A DNA stretch of 64,000 bases from CBDCDJ01 sp965215355 (GTDB lineage: Bacteria > Deinococcota > Deinococci > Deinococcales > Trueperaceae): contig CBDCDJ010000007.1 of the NCBI GenBank assembly GCA_965215355.1, forward strand, positions 2,170,001 to 2,234,000. The letters are read 5' to 3'. Below the pieces are notes generated by a model. The model was not told where the DNA came from and ran no database searches. It saw only the letters and a list, made by a program, of their open reading frames with translations. A program made the translations under genes and the position numbers. Within the stretch, counting starts at the first letter, position 1. Every line of letters begins with the position of its first letter. Shown here in pieces: positions 24,970-33,983 of this stretch.

Positions 24970-25287
24970 TTAAAGCGAACCCTGCAAGAAGAACGCGATG
25001 ACGAAGGCGAAAATGATGAGCGTCTCAGGAATGACGAGGTAGATGAGAATCTGGCCGAAGGCCTGCGGCCGCTCGGCCAAAGTGCCCGCGCCCGCGCTGC
25101 CGATGGCGGCTTGCGCCAGACCGACGCCGACCGCGCCGATGCCGATAGCCAAGCCTGCGCCGATGGCGATGAGGCCGTCGCCGACGGTGCGGCCCACGAC
25201 GGCGACCTCTTCAGCTTCTTGAGCGAAACCGAGCGCTGCGAGGGCGAACAAAACCAAAAATCCTAAGAAACCGGTAACTCTCTTCAT
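24970..25287 (-). CDS. atpK: V/A-type ATP synthase subunit K (proteolipid ring)
   Basis: A 105-residue proteolipid. An N-terminal cleavable signal (MKRVTGFLGFLVLFALAALGFA) precedes two membrane helices (about 33-64 and 76-101). GLAIGIGAVGVGLAQAAIGSAGAG is the first, glycine-rich helix and ILIYLVIPETLIIFAFVIAFFL the second, whose Glu in VIPETL is the ion-binding carboxylate. Such a signal-bearing two-helix K is the Thermus type. The ATG at 25287 overlaps the stop of subunit I (ATGA), so it is translationally coupled. Confidence 0.95.
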   Translation of the reverse strand: MKRVTGFLGFLVLFALAALGFAQEAEEVAVVGRTVGDGLIAIGAGLAIGIGAVGVGLAQAAIGSAGAGTLAERPQAFGQILIYLVIPETLIIFAFVIAFFLQGSL

Positions 25288-27284
25288 GGTCTTCCTCCTA
25301 AAAGACGAAACGGCGCGTAAGGTCGCCCGCTCTCGTCGTAAAAACCGAACTTGGTAAAAAACTCGACGTAGTTGAGACGCAGCGGTTGCAGCGTGTGCCC
25401 GATGATGGTCAGGGCGATGGCGATGAAGTGCACGGCCAGCGCCGCCAGGATGCCCAGGATGGGCCCGACGATGGGCAGCGTGTCGCTGATGGCGAAGCCC
25501 AGACCGGTCGCTAAGTTGGCGACGAGCGCCGCTGACAAGCCGACCGCGAACAGACGCAGGTAGCTCAAAATGTTGCCCGCGTTCGAGGCGAGTTCGATGA
25601 GCATGAGAAACACCCGCGACAGGATCATGCCTACAAAAAAGACCACCAGCCCGGCGACCAAAACGCCCGTCGCCAGCGGCGTGATGTTGTTCGTCAGGTA
25701 GGCGGTCGCGAACACGATCAGACCGACCAAACCGCCGATCATGCCGACGCCCTCCCAGACGTGTTTCATGTCGCGGTGCTTGAAACCGTAGATGATCCGA
25801 ATCACCCAGCCGCCGAGCACCTGCAGCACCCCGAAGCCGAGCGACAACAGCAAAATCGGGGTGTACTCCACCACGCGCGGGATGAGCACCGGAATCAGCC
25901 CGTGGGCGGGTTTGCCTTCGTGCAGCTCGCCGGGGATGTAAAAGACCGGGTTGTCGTGCGGCCAGTATTCCAAGAAGTTGCCGAAAAACTCGCCGTACAA
26001 AAAGCCGAAAACGATGCCCCACACGGCGCACCACAAGATGATGGTGCTGATGGGCAACAGCGCCCCCGGCGGAATGACCACGCCGAGCGGACCCAGGCTC
26101 AGTTCTTTGCCCGCCGCGCCGCGACCGCGCATCCACAGCGCGAGGGCCGCGAACAGCAGTCCGAAACCCATGTCGCCGATGACGAGGCCGAAGAAAAACG
26201 GGAAAAACACCGCCAGCGTCCAGCTCGGGTCGAAGTTGCCGTACTTGGGCGGCGCGAACAGCGCCAGCAAACCTTCGAAAGGTTTGACCCAGCCCGGATT
26301 GTCGAGCCGGACCGGCACGTTGTAGTCGTGGTGGTCGTCGGCGTGGCGGGCGGCGACGATCACGTCCTCGCCGAACTGCTTGGTGAGGGCTTCGACCACT
26401 CGAGCCCGCTCTTCGCTCGGCACCCAGCCTTGCAGCGCGAAGCTGTAGCGACCCCCGGCCATGTCTTCCAAGCGCTCGAAGCGGCTCTGGTGGTTGAGCG
26501 CGACCATGTTCATCGTCGCCAACTTCGGGCCGTGCTGCTCGGCGAGCTTGGCAAGCTCCGCGTCAATGCTTTGCAAACGCTTGGGCAGGGTTTGCGAGCG
26601 CTCTTCCATCGTGTGCGCCGCCTTGGCGACGCCAAGGTCGGCGTACTGCTCGGGCAGCGTCAGTTCGGCGTAGCCCGCCCGCGAGACGGCCGCCTTGAGC
26701 GCGGCTTCGTCGCTTTTGAGGACGACCGCCACCACGAGCGCGTCCCGGTCACGGGGCCGCGCGCTGAACACGACGCGCCCGTCCAGGTCGGCCTCGATGT
26801 TTTTGAGGGCGTCGTCCAACGCGTCCGCGGCGACCGCGAAGGCCGTGCCGAACAGGTAACGACTGTTGTCGAACTGCGCCAGAACCGGCGCGAGGTCGCG
26901 AAACACCGGCAGGTAAGTCCCGACGACCTCGAGTTCGTCGCGAACTTCGCCGCGCTCGGCCAAAAGCGTGTCGACGTTCTTGCCGACCGCCTCGAGCGCA
27001 GCACTCAAGTCCTCGAGTTTGCCCGGCACCTCGGTGCGGCTCGCAGGCTTGACCCGCCCCACCGCGAGCGCGTCGAGCAGCCCCGCCGAGCGGGCGACCG
27101 CCGCGTCCCAGCCGTCTTTTTGCGCCTGGTCGGCCTCGGCCAAGCGCAAGCGCTCGAGCGGCACGTCTTCGGTGGTCTCTAAGGGGTCCACTTGCACCAC
27201 GCCGAGACTCTGCAGGCTGACCAAGAGGTCGTTCGCCGCACTGCGCCGCCCGACGACGGTGAGCTTGTCCATCGCCGCAATCAC
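25284..27284 (-). CDS. atpI: V/A-type ATP synthase subunit I (a-type stator)
   Basis: A 666-residue protein with a cytoplasmic N-terminal half (to about 345) and a C-terminal membrane half of about eight helices. The start MIAAMDKLTVVGRRSAANDLL matches the family's MIxPMxKL start and supports the GTG at 27284. PPKYGNFDPSWTLAVFFPFFFGLVIGDMGFGLLF and RLFAVGLSAALVANLATGLG (with the essential Arg) are conserved. It forms the ion half-channels against the K ring and anchors the peripheral stalks. Confidence 0.96.
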   Translation of the reverse strand: MIAAMDKLTVVGRRSAANDLLVSLQSLGVVQVDPLETTEDVPLERLRLAEADQAQKDGWDAAVARSAGLLDALAVGRVKPASRTEVPGKLEDLSAALEAVGKNVDTLLAERGEVRDELEVVGTYLPVFRDLAPVLAQFDNSRYLFGTAFAVAADALDDALKNIEADLDGRVVFSARPRDRDALVVAVVLKSDEAALKAAVSRAGYAELTLPEQYADLGVAKAAHTMEERSQTLPKRLQSIDAELAKLAEQHGPKLATMNMVALNHQSRFERLEDMAGGRYSFALQGWVPSEERARVVEALTKQFGEDVIVAARHADDHHDYNVPVRLDNPGWVKPFEGLLALFAPPKYGNFDPSWTLAVFFPFFFGLVIGDMGFGLLFAALALWMRGRGAAGKELSLGPLGVVIPPGALLPISTIILWCAVWGIVFGFLYGEFFGNFLEYWPHDNPVFYIPGELHEGKPAHGLIPVLIPRVVEYTPILLLSLGFGVLQVLGGWVIRIIYGFKHRDMKHVWEGVGMIGGLVGLIVFATAYLTNNITPLATGVLVAGLVVFFVGMILSRVFLMLIELASNAGNILSYLRLFAVGLSAALVANLATGLGFAISDTLPIVGPILGILAALAVHFIAIALTIIGHTLQPLRLNYVEFFTKFGFYDESGRPYAPFRLLGGRP

Positions 27285-27321
27285 GACGGCACAACCGTAG
27301 TGGGCACAGTCAGGGTGAGCG

Positions 27322-27642
27322 TCACGGCAACACCCGTTCCAGCACCAGGGCGACGGCTTTGTCGAGGTTGGTTTGGGCTTGCGACTTGACCTTGTCGACG
27401 TCGGCTTGGGCGTGGTCCAGCACGCCGGCGCGCGCCGTTGCAGCCTCGGTTTTGGCCTTTTCGGTCTGGGCCTTCAAGATTTCTTCGCCCTCGGTCCTGG
27501 CTCGCGCCCGCAGGGCCTCGGCCTCGGCGGCGGCGTCCTCGAGGATTTTAGCCGCCTGCGCGCGAGCGTTTTCGACTTTGGCTACGAGGGCCTGCTCTTG
27601 GCTGACAAGGTCTTGCAGTAGTTTTTCACCTTGCGCTTCCAA
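27322..27642 (-). CDS. V/A-type ATP synthase subunit H/G (peripheral stalk coiled coil)
   Basis: A 106-residue, Ala/Glu/Lys-rich protein forming one continuous coiled coil (LVSQEQALVAKVENARAQAAKILEDAAAEAEALRARA...) with a short hydrophobic C-terminal ALVLERVLP. This is the peripheral stalk partner of subunit E, named G, H or F in different bacteria. It is the first gene of the operon, 37 bp before subunit I, and follows the attenuator-like leader. Confidence 0.85.
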   Translation of the reverse strand: MEAQGEKLLQDLVSQEQALVAKVENARAQAAKILEDAAAEAEALRARARTEGEEILKAQTEKAKTEAATARAGVLDHAQADVDKVKSQAQTNLDKAVALVLERVLP

Positions 27643-27707
27643 ATGCCCCTCCTCTCTTACTAAAACACATGCGTTTTGGGCTTACACCTGAATCTAGCTC
27701 GAGGCAT

Positions 27708-27788
27708 AAAAAAACGCGCCTTTGTAGCTCAACGAGCTACGTTGCGTGTTACGGCGTCAGCATAGCAAGCTGGGGAAATAAGTGTCAA
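27708..27788 (-). promoter_or_regulatory. V-ATPase operon promoter with attenuator-like hairpin
   Basis: On the minus strand a consensus TTGACA (27788-27783), an 18-bp spacer and TATGCT (27764-27759) form a good sigma-70 promoter. From about the expected start site, AACACGC, then GTAGCTC-GTT-GAGCTAC, then GCGCGTT form a two-part stem (7-bp perfect inner stem at 27724-27740, outer arms with one mismatch at 27713-27719 and 27744-27750), followed by T7 (27714-27708). This is an intrinsic terminator shape placed between the promoter and the first V-ATPase gene. Confidence 0.65.
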
Positions 27789-27796
27789 TCGAGACA

Positions 27797-27992
27797 ATCG
27801 TCCCACAGCAATTCGAGACAGGGCTGAACATACCTACCAGAAGGGTAAGGTGTTTTGTTCCCCTCCTTTTAGGAGGGGTTAGGGGAGGTTTGCTTCTGAG
27901 CCTACCTCCACAGGGTTCTTACGGGCGTAAGTTCCCAGCTCCCTTGTCGATGGACACTTTTTCTAGCTCATCTGGAATTGCTGGTTGTCCCA
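27797..27992. mobile_element. MITE-like element, copy C, with 9-bp target duplication
   Basis: The element spans 27806-27983 with perfect terminal inverted repeats CAGCAATTC and GAATTGCTG. Flanks ATCGTCCCA (27797-27805) and GTTGTCCCA (27984-27992) agree at 7 of 9 positions. The interior has CCCCTCC/GGAGGGG and CTTACG/CGTAAG hairpins. It is inverted relative to and almost identical with copy D near 59.4 kb over more than 130 bp, implying recent movement or exchange. It lies upstream of the V-ATPase promoter, whose -35 box is 9 bp from its left flank. Confidence 0.8.
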
Positions 27993-28103
27993 CAGCCGTT
28001 TCAAACACAGGAATTTCCCCGGCTGAACAGCTACGCCAGCCTGAAGGCGCGGAAGAGAAATCGCGCTTCGAAATGTCTGGTGATATGTCTGGTGATGCCA
28101 GGG

Positions 28104-28238
28104 TCATGACACCAGCCGCTGAAGGCTCTTTTCGCGCATTTCGCTGACGACGACCGGCGCGCAGTGGCAAAACAGGCGCCGAACCGCGGGGTCGTCGCCG
28201 AGGCTGGTGACGGCTTGCACGTGAGAGCGGGCTCGAGC
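28104..28238 (-). pseudogene. possible gene remnant downstream of glgC
   Basis: On the minus strand, one base out of the glgC frame, about 42 codons read ...SHVQAVTSLGDDPAVRRLF, CHCAPVVVSEMREKSLQRLVS and stop at 28104-28106. Composition and codon use look coding, but there is no convincing start and it begins at the glgC end. I do not recognise the family. It could be the C-terminal piece of a lost gene cut by the adjacent MITE insertion or rearrangement. Confidence 0.35.
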
Positions 28239-29413
28239 TAAACCGAAGTTTCCGGCTCCACATGCTCCCCCGCCCCGACCTCCCGACCGTCAGCGATTTC
28301 GACGCCCGCACCGACGAGGGCCAGATCACCCTTTTTGCCGGCGATGCGGGCGTTTTCGCCGACGGTTACGTTTTTGTCCAACACGGCGTGACGCACGACG
28401 GCCCCGGCCTTAACGCGCACGCTCTCGAGCAGCACCGCGTCCTCGACCCGCGCCCCCGCTTCGACGACCACGCCGGGGGAGAGGACCGAGCGCGCGACCT
28501 CGCCCCGCACCGTACAACTCGGCGAGACGAGGCTGTTGTCGACACGCGCCGACCCAAAAATCCGGGCGGGCTGCAGGTGGCCCCCCTTGGTGCGGAGCGG
28601 CCAGTCGGGGTCGTCCAGGGCGAACTCGGGCTCGTCCGCAAGCAAGTCCAGGTGCGCCTGCCAGTAGCTCTCCGGCGTGCCGAGGTCGCGCCAGTAACCG
28701 GAATGCCCAAACGCGTAAGCGCGGCCGTTTTCGACCAGGCGCGGCAGCAGGCGCTCGCCGTAGTCGCCTAAGTCTTGGTCCTCGTCGAAAAGCGCGCTCA
28801 GCGTGTCCAGCAACACGTCGGCGTCGAACAGAAAAATTTCGGCGGTTACCTCGTCGGTCTTCGGCTCGTCCGGTTTGTAAGCGAAGTCGGTGACACGCCC
28901 ATCCGTGTCTGTTTTTACGACGCCGAAGCGCGCAGCGTCCTCCTCAACGCGCGTCGTCACCATCGTCACTTCAGCCTTTTTCTCCAGGTGCCGCGCGACC
29001 ACGTCGCGGTAGTCGAGCTTGTAGAGGTGGTCGGAACTGAGGACCAGGATCTGGTCCGCGCCGAAGTCGCGCAAGAAGGTCAGGTTTTGGTGCAGGGCTT
29101 CGGCGTTGCCCGAGGCGAAGCCCTCGCCCTCGCCGCCGCTGTAGGGCGGCAGCACGCGCAGGCCGCCGCGACTGCGGTCGAGGTCCCAGGGACGACCGTT
29201 GGAGAGGTGCTCGTTGAGCGAGTGCGGGCGGTACTCCTCGATGACCCACACGTCGCTCAGCCCGCTGTTGACGGCGTTGCTCAGCGGGATGTCGATAAGG
29301 TGGTAGCTGCCGCCGAAGGGCAGGCTCGGCTTGGCTCGAGCGTCGGTCAACACTTCCAAGCGGCTACCCTCCCCCCCGGCCAGAATCAGCGTAAGGACTT
29401 TGGTTTTCAGCAT
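28238..29413 (-). CDS. glgC: glucose-1-phosphate adenylyltransferase (ADP-glucose synthase)
   Basis: A 391-residue nucleotidyltransferase with a left-handed beta-helix C-terminus. LTLILAGGEGSRLEVLTDARAKPSLPFGG is the pyrophosphorylase nucleotide site, LSSDHLYKLDY carries the metal Asp, FAYKPDEPK and WRDLGTPESYWQAHLDLL are GlgC-specific, and the end has hexapeptide turns (SPGVVVEAGARVEDAVLLESVRV). It makes ADP-glucose for glycogen synthesis. It lies downstream of pgm in the same direction, with its own promoter-like boxes. Confidence 0.93.
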   Translation of the reverse strand: MLKTKVLTLILAGGEGSRLEVLTDARAKPSLPFGGSYHLIDIPLSNAVNSGLSDVWVIEEYRPHSLNEHLSNGRPWDLDRSRGGLRVLPPYSGGEGEGFASGNAEALHQNLTFLRDFGADQILVLSSDHLYKLDYRDVVARHLEKKAEVTMVTTRVEEDAARFGVVKTDTDGRVTDFAYKPDEPKTDEVTAEIFLFDADVLLDTLSALFDEDQDLGDYGERLLPRLVENGRAYAFGHSGYWRDLGTPESYWQAHLDLLADEPEFALDDPDWPLRTKGGHLQPARIFGSARVDNSLVSPSCTVRGEVARSVLSPGVVVEAGARVEDAVLLESVRVKAGAVVRHAVLDKNVTVGENARIAGKKGDLALVGAGVEIADGREVGAGEHVEPETSV

Positions 29414-29431
29414 GGTTCCCCCGTTTTAGGT

Positions 29432-29460
29432 CTTATACTCGTACGCTGCAACAGTATCAG
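29432..29460 (-). promoter_or_regulatory. putative sigma-70 promoter of glgC
   Basis: On the minus strand CTGATA (29460-29455), 17 bp and TATAAG (29437-29432) match the -35 and -10 consensus at 4/6 and 5/6 positions, about 20 bases before the GlgC start codon at 29413. By eye only. Confidence 0.45.
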
Positions 29461-29466
29461 GGCTGA

Positions 29467-29533
29467 GGTTCTTCGTTTTTCGTTACTCGTCATTCGTTCA
29501 GGACAACCCTCGAACTGCGAAAAACGAACAACT
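29467..29533. repeat. inverted repeat in the pgm-glgC spacer
   Basis: TTCGTTTTTCG near 29472 and CGAAAAACGAA near 29520 form an 11-bp perfect stem with a loop of about 40 bases, just after the pgm stop. The flanks (GTTCGT, TCGTCATTCG) are low-complexity and resemble the atpF-atpA spacer. It may be a transcript-end hairpin for pgm. Confidence 0.5.
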
Positions 29534-29540
29534 TTTTCCC

Positions 29541-31190
29541 TCAAACCCCCGCCGCTTCGAACGCCTTTTTGACAATCTCCTGCGCCTGCTCCTGAATCTG
29601 CGCCAGGTGCTCTTTACCCTTGAAGCTCTCGGCGTAAACCTTGTAAATGTCCTCCGTCCCCGAGGGTCGCGCCGCGAACCAGCCGTTCTCGGTGACGACC
29701 TTGAGGCCGCCGATGGGCGCGTCGTTGCCGGGCGCGCGGGTGAGTTTCGCCTCGATGCGCTCCCCGGCGAGTTCGTCCGCCTTTACTAAGTCGGGCGAGA
29801 GGTCTTTAAGCGCCGCCTTTTGCTCGGTTGAAGCGGGCGCGTCGCTGCGGCTGTAGACGGGGTCGCCGAACCGTTCGGTGAGTTTTCGGTAGTGCTCCGC
29901 CGGGTCTTCGCCGGTCACGGCGGTGATTTCGGCGGCTAGCAGGTCCATGATGATGCCGTCTTTGTCGGTCGTCCAGACCGTACCGTCGCGCCGTAGGAAC
30001 GACGCCCCGGCCGACTCCTCGCCGCCGAAACCGTAAGAACCGTCCAGAAGCCCGTCGACGAACCACTTGAAACCGACCGGCACTTCTTTGAGCGGGCGGC
30101 CCAAAGCGCGCGTCACCCGGTCGATGATGGAACTCGAGACCAGTGTCTTTCCCACCGCCGCGCCGACCGGCCACTCGGGGCGGTTTTGAAACAGGTACGA
30201 AATCGCCACCGCCAGGTAGTGGTTCGGGTTCATCAGGCCGCTTTTGGTGACGACGCCGTGCCGGTCGAAATCGGGGTCGTTGCCAAAGGCGATGTCGAAG
30301 TCGTCTTTCAGGCCGATCAAACTCGCCATCGCGTAGGGCGAGGAGCAGTCCATGCGGATTTTGCCGTCTTTGTCGACGGTCATAAACGCAAATGTCGGGT
30401 CGACGCGGCGGTTCACCACGGTCAAGTCGAGGCCGTACTTCGCGGCGATGGGGTCCCAGTAGTCGACGCCCGCCCCGCCCATCGGGTCCACGCCGAGCTT
30501 CAGGCCCGCAGCGGCGACGGCCCTGAGGTTGAGGACGTTTTCTAGGTCGTCCACGTAAGGCTGCACGTAGTCGTGCATGACCGTGGTGTCGGCAGCGAGG
30601 GCTTTCTTGTAGGTGACGCGTTTGACACCCCCAAGCCCGGTTTGCAAAAGTTCGTTCGCCCGCCGCTCGACCGCTTTTGTGACCTCGGGTCCGGCGGGGC
30701 CGCCGTCGGGCGGGTTGTACTTGAAGCCGCCGTCCTGGGGCGGGTTGTGCGACGGCGTGATGACGACGCCGTCGGCGAGGCCGCTCTCCCGCCTTTCGTT
30801 GTGCGTCAAAATCGCGTGCGAGACGGCCGGCGTGGGCGTGTAGCCCAGCCCGTCCTGAACCATCACCGTGACGCCGTTGGCGGCGAAAACCTCTAGGGCG
30901 CTCACCAGGGCGGGTTCGGACAGGGCGTGCGTGTCCATGCCGATAAAGAGGGGGCCGGTGACGCCCTGGGCAGCGCGGTACTCGGCGACGGCCTGGCTCA
31001 CGGCCAGGATATGGTCTTCGTTGAAGCTGCCCTGGAGCGACGTGCCCCGGTGCCCCGAGGTGCCGAAAGCGACGCGCTGGGCGGGCTTGCTCGGGTCGGG
31101 CCGGGTGCTGTAGTAGGCCGACACCAAGCGTGGGATGTTGGGCAGCAATGAAAGGGGGGCGGGTTTGCCCGCCAGGTCGTGAACACTCAT
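29541..31190 (-). CDS. pgm: phosphoglucomutase, alpha-D-glucose-phosphate specific
   Basis: A 549-residue phosphohexomutase. FGTSGHRG near the start, the phosphoserine loop GVVITPSHNPPQDGGFKYN, the metal loop GNDPDFDRHG, the sugar loop GGEESAG and the phosphate loop AARPSGTEDIYKVY are all intact, in the order of the four family domains. It interconverts glucose-1- and glucose-6-phosphate, linking gluconeogenesis to GlgC next door. Starts at ATG 31190. Confidence 0.95.
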   Translation of the reverse strand: MSVHDLAGKPAPLSLLPNIPRLVSAYYSTRPDPSKPAQRVAFGTSGHRGTSLQGSFNEDHILAVSQAVAEYRAAQGVTGPLFIGMDTHALSEPALVSALEVFAANGVTVMVQDGLGYTPTPAVSHAILTHNERRESGLADGVVITPSHNPPQDGGFKYNPPDGGPAGPEVTKAVERRANELLQTGLGGVKRVTYKKALAADTTVMHDYVQPYVDDLENVLNLRAVAAAGLKLGVDPMGGAGVDYWDPIAAKYGLDLTVVNRRVDPTFAFMTVDKDGKIRMDCSSPYAMASLIGLKDDFDIAFGNDPDFDRHGVVTKSGLMNPNHYLAVAISYLFQNRPEWPVGAAVGKTLVSSSIIDRVTRALGRPLKEVPVGFKWFVDGLLDGSYGFGGEESAGASFLRRDGTVWTTDKDGIIMDLLAAEITAVTGEDPAEHYRKLTERFGDPVYSRSDAPASTEQKAALKDLSPDLVKADELAGERIEAKLTRAPGNDAPIGGLKVVTENGWFAARPSGTEDIYKVYAESFKGKEHLAQIQEQAQEIVKKAFEAAGV

Positions 31191-31267
31191 GGGTCCTCCT
31201 CTGGCCTTGAGTCAGGATACCGCGTCGACCGCCGCGTAGAAGGTCTATAGGGACTGCAGCGGTCGCC

Positions 31268-32854
31268 TTAGTCCTGCCCCGTCGGCCCCGCCGCCCGAAC
31301 CGCTGCGGAGGTGCCTTCGGCGTAAAGGGCGAAGTTTTTCTGAAACATGCCTGCCAAGGCCTGGGCGGCTTCGTCGTAAGCCGCCGGGTCGGCCCAGTCC
31401 TGGCGCGGGACGAGCAGGTCGGCGGGCACGCCCGGCGCGCTTTGGGGCACCTCGAAGCCGAACACGGGGTCGGTCATAAACTCGCTTTGCGCCAGCTCCC
31501 CCGACAGCGCGGCGTGCAGCAGCGCCCGGGTGTAGCGCAGCCGGATGCGCTCGCCCACGCCGTACGGCCCGCCCGTCCAACCCGTGTTGAGCAACCACAC
31601 GTCGGGACGGTGCTCGCTTATCTTGGCACCCAGCATGTCGGCGTAGCGGGACGGGTGCAGCGGCAAAAAGGGCGCGCCGAAACAGGCCGAAAAGGTCGCC
31701 TTGGGCTCGCTCACGCCGCGCTCGGTCCCGGCGACCTTGGCGGTGTAGCCGCTGATGAAGTAGTACATGGCCTGCTCGGCCGAGAGCCTGGCAATCGGCG
31801 GCAGCACCCCGAAAGCGTCCGCGGACAAAAAGAAGATGTTGGCCGGGTGCGGGGCCTGGCCGTCGGGTTCGATGTTGTCTAAGTGGGTGATGGGGTAAGA
31901 ACTGCGCGTGTTCTCGGTCTTGGAGCCGTCTTCGAAGTTGACGCTGCGGCTCACCGGGTTCATGGTGACGTTTTCCAGAATCGTCTCGAACTGGTTCGAG
32001 GCGCGGTAGATGAGGGGTTCGTCTCGGGGCGATAAACGGATGACCTTGGCGTAACAACCGCCCTCGAAGTTGAACACGCCGTCGTCACTCCAGCCGTGTT
32101 CGTCGTCGCCGATGAGCGGGCGTTCGGGGTCGGTTGAGAGCGTCGTTTTGCCCGTGCCCGACAGCCCGAAAAAAATCGCCACGTCCTCTTTTTCACCGAC
32201 GTTGGCCGAGCAGTGCATTCCCAACACGCCGCGCTGCGGCAACAGGTAGTTCATCACCGAAAAGATGGACTTTTTGATTTCGCCGGCGTATTTGGTGCCG
32301 CCGATAAGGACCAGCTTGCGCTCGAGACTCACCATCACGAAGGCCTCGCTGCGGGTGCCGTCTCTGGTCGGTACGGCGTTGAAAAAGGGCGCGTGCAGCA
32401 CCGTAAAACCGGGAACGAACAGGTCGATTTCGTCGTCGCCCTTGGGCCGCACGATGAACATGTTGCGGGTAAAGAGCGCGTGCCAGGGGCTTTCGCTCAC
32501 CACCCGCACCGGCAGCGAATAGCGTTCGTCGGCCCCGGCGTAGACGTCTTCGACGTAGAGTTCTTGCTGCGACAAGTAGGTTGCAAGCCGCGCGTGAAGC
32601 GCCTCGAACGCTTCGGGCGTCACCGGTTGGTTGGTCTCGCCCCACCAAATATCGGCCTCGACGCTCTCCTCTTTGACGATGAACTTGTCTTTGGGGCTGC
32701 GCCCGGTGTAGGGCGTGGTGTCAACGACGAGCGCGCCCTGGTTGGACATCTGGCCCAAACCCCGGCGGACGGTGATTTCGTAGAGCAAGGGGCTCGGCGC
32801 GTTCCAGTAAACGGAAACTTTGGGTTGGATGTCGACGGCGTCTAAGTTCTGCAT
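31268..32854 (-). CDS. pckA: phosphoenolpyruvate carboxykinase (ATP)
   Basis: A 528-residue protein with the P-loop FFGLSGTGKTTLS, the oxaloacetate/metal block RNMFIVRPKGD... and MHCSANVGE, GDDEHGWSDDGVFNFEGGCYAKVI, and the ATP-site block SYPITHLDNIEPDGQA. This is the ATP-dependent family (not GTP). It forms PEP from oxaloacetate, the first committed gluconeogenic step. It is a single gene between pgm and ppsR with a 280-bp gap upstream in which I see no gene. Confidence 0.95.
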   Translation of the reverse strand: MQNLDAVDIQPKVSVYWNAPSPLLYEITVRRGLGQMSNQGALVVDTTPYTGRSPKDKFIVKEESVEADIWWGETNQPVTPEAFEALHARLATYLSQQELYVEDVYAGADERYSLPVRVVSESPWHALFTRNMFIVRPKGDDEIDLFVPGFTVLHAPFFNAVPTRDGTRSEAFVMVSLERKLVLIGGTKYAGEIKKSIFSVMNYLLPQRGVLGMHCSANVGEKEDVAIFFGLSGTGKTTLSTDPERPLIGDDEHGWSDDGVFNFEGGCYAKVIRLSPRDEPLIYRASNQFETILENVTMNPVSRSVNFEDGSKTENTRSSYPITHLDNIEPDGQAPHPANIFFLSADAFGVLPPIARLSAEQAMYYFISGYTAKVAGTERGVSEPKATFSACFGAPFLPLHPSRYADMLGAKISEHRPDVWLLNTGWTGGPYGVGERIRLRYTRALLHAALSGELAQSEFMTDPVFGFEVPQSAPGVPADLLVPRQDWADPAAYDEAAQALAGMFQKNFALYAEGTSAAVRAAGPTGQD

Positions 32855-33137
32855 GGCGTTCCTTTCCGGCGTGGTCGGCTCGGTGCTTCAGCTCGACAGT
32901 GAAGGTCGCAAGACACGTAGTTTACGCCCTCAAGTGTAACGAATCACAGTGAAAAGGCTCAAACCTGTACCGGTCGGGCGGGTCTGAGGCGAGCGTCGCC
33001 AGCGTGCCCGAAAACCGGTGCAGACGCCAAAAAAGTCATCGGCCACTTGCGAATCTCTGGTGCGACGCGGTTCCGGACGCTGCTACCCTAGCCGCCTGCA
33101 AACCTGTTCAGAAAAGGGGAAGACCTTGGTCGCTGCG

Positions 33138-33983
33138 CTAGTGAAGCCGCCGCTGCAAGTCGGCGGTCTGCATAATGGTCGCGGCGATTTCCTCGACCGA
33201 GGCGGTGGTGGTGTTGAAAAAGCGGATGCCGCGCGCCTTGAACAGCCGCTCGGCCTGCCGCACCTCGAATTCGCAGCGCTCGAGCGACGCGTACACGCTC
33301 CCCGCCCGGCGTTTCTTGCGAATCCCGTGGAGCCTTAGCGGGTCGATGGTCAGCCCGAAAACTTTGTTGCGGTAGGGCGACAGCGCCTCGGGCAGGTCGC
33401 TGCGCTCGAAATCCTCCTCCGCCAGGGGATAGTTCGAGGCGCGGACGCCGTACTGGAGCGCTAAAAAGAGGCAGGTCGGCGTTTTGCCCACGCGCGACGC
33501 GCCCACCAAGATAATGTCGGCCCGCTGGTACTGCGTCGTGCCCAACCCGTCGTCGGTATTAAGCGCGAAGTCCACCGCGTCGATGCGCGTTTGGTAGCTC
33601 GCTAAGTCGACGATGCCGTGCGAGCGGCCCACACGCTGTGAGACGGTGCGGCCGAACTCGCGCTCGAGCCGCGCCATGTAGGGCGCGAACAGGTCGAACA
33701 GGAGCGCGTCCGCCTCGCTCAACCCCGCCAGCAACGACGGGTCGCTCAGGGTGCTGAACACGACCGGCCGCGCGCCACCCCGCGCCGCCGCTTTGACCTC
33801 CGCCACGACCTCCGCCGCTTTGTGGGGCGTGTCGACAAAGGGCCGCGTCAGGTGGCGAAAGCCCACGCCCTCGAAGCGAACCAACAAACTGTGGCCGAGC
33901 ACCTCCGCAGTGATGCCGGTATGGTCGGACACGAAGAAAACGGTGCGTTCGGCTGGATTCTCGGCTGGGTGTTCTGGTGCCAT
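33138..33983 (-). CDS. ppsR: PEP synthase regulatory protein (bifunctional kinase/pyrophosphorylase, DUF299)
   Basis: A 281-residue protein with TVFFVSDHTGITAEVLGHSLL at the N-terminus and the P-loop ILVGASRVGKTPTCLFLALQYGVRASNYPL; both blocks are diagnostic for PSRP, which phosphorylates and dephosphorylates PEP synthase on a Thr near the catalytic His. The ATG at 33983 with an AAAGGA site is preferred to 34025. It is divergent from ppsA, its expected target, so gene context and family agree. Confidence 0.93.
   Translation of the reverse strand: MAPEHPAENPAERTVFFVSDHTGITAEVLGHSLLVRFEGVGFRHLTRPFVDTPHKAAEVVAEVKAAARGGARPVVFSTLSDPSLLAGLSEADALLFDLFAPYMARLEREFGRTVSQRVGRSHGIVDLASYQTRIDAVDFALNTDDGLGTTQYQRADIILVGASRVGKTPTCLFLALQYGVRASNYPLAEEDFERSDLPEALSPYRNKVFGLTIDPLRLHGIRKKRRAGSVYASLERCEFEVRQAERLFKARGIRFFNTTTASVEEIAATIMQTADLQRRLH

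Noticed and set aside
25761..27182. 473-codon plus-strand frame opposite V-ATPase subunit I
   Set aside because: His/Arg/Val-rich shadow; subunit I on the minus strand is unambiguous.
27782..28147. 121-codon plus-strand frame across MITE copy C
   Set aside because: Runs through terminal repeats and hairpins of the element with unrelated flanks; no ribosome site or family.
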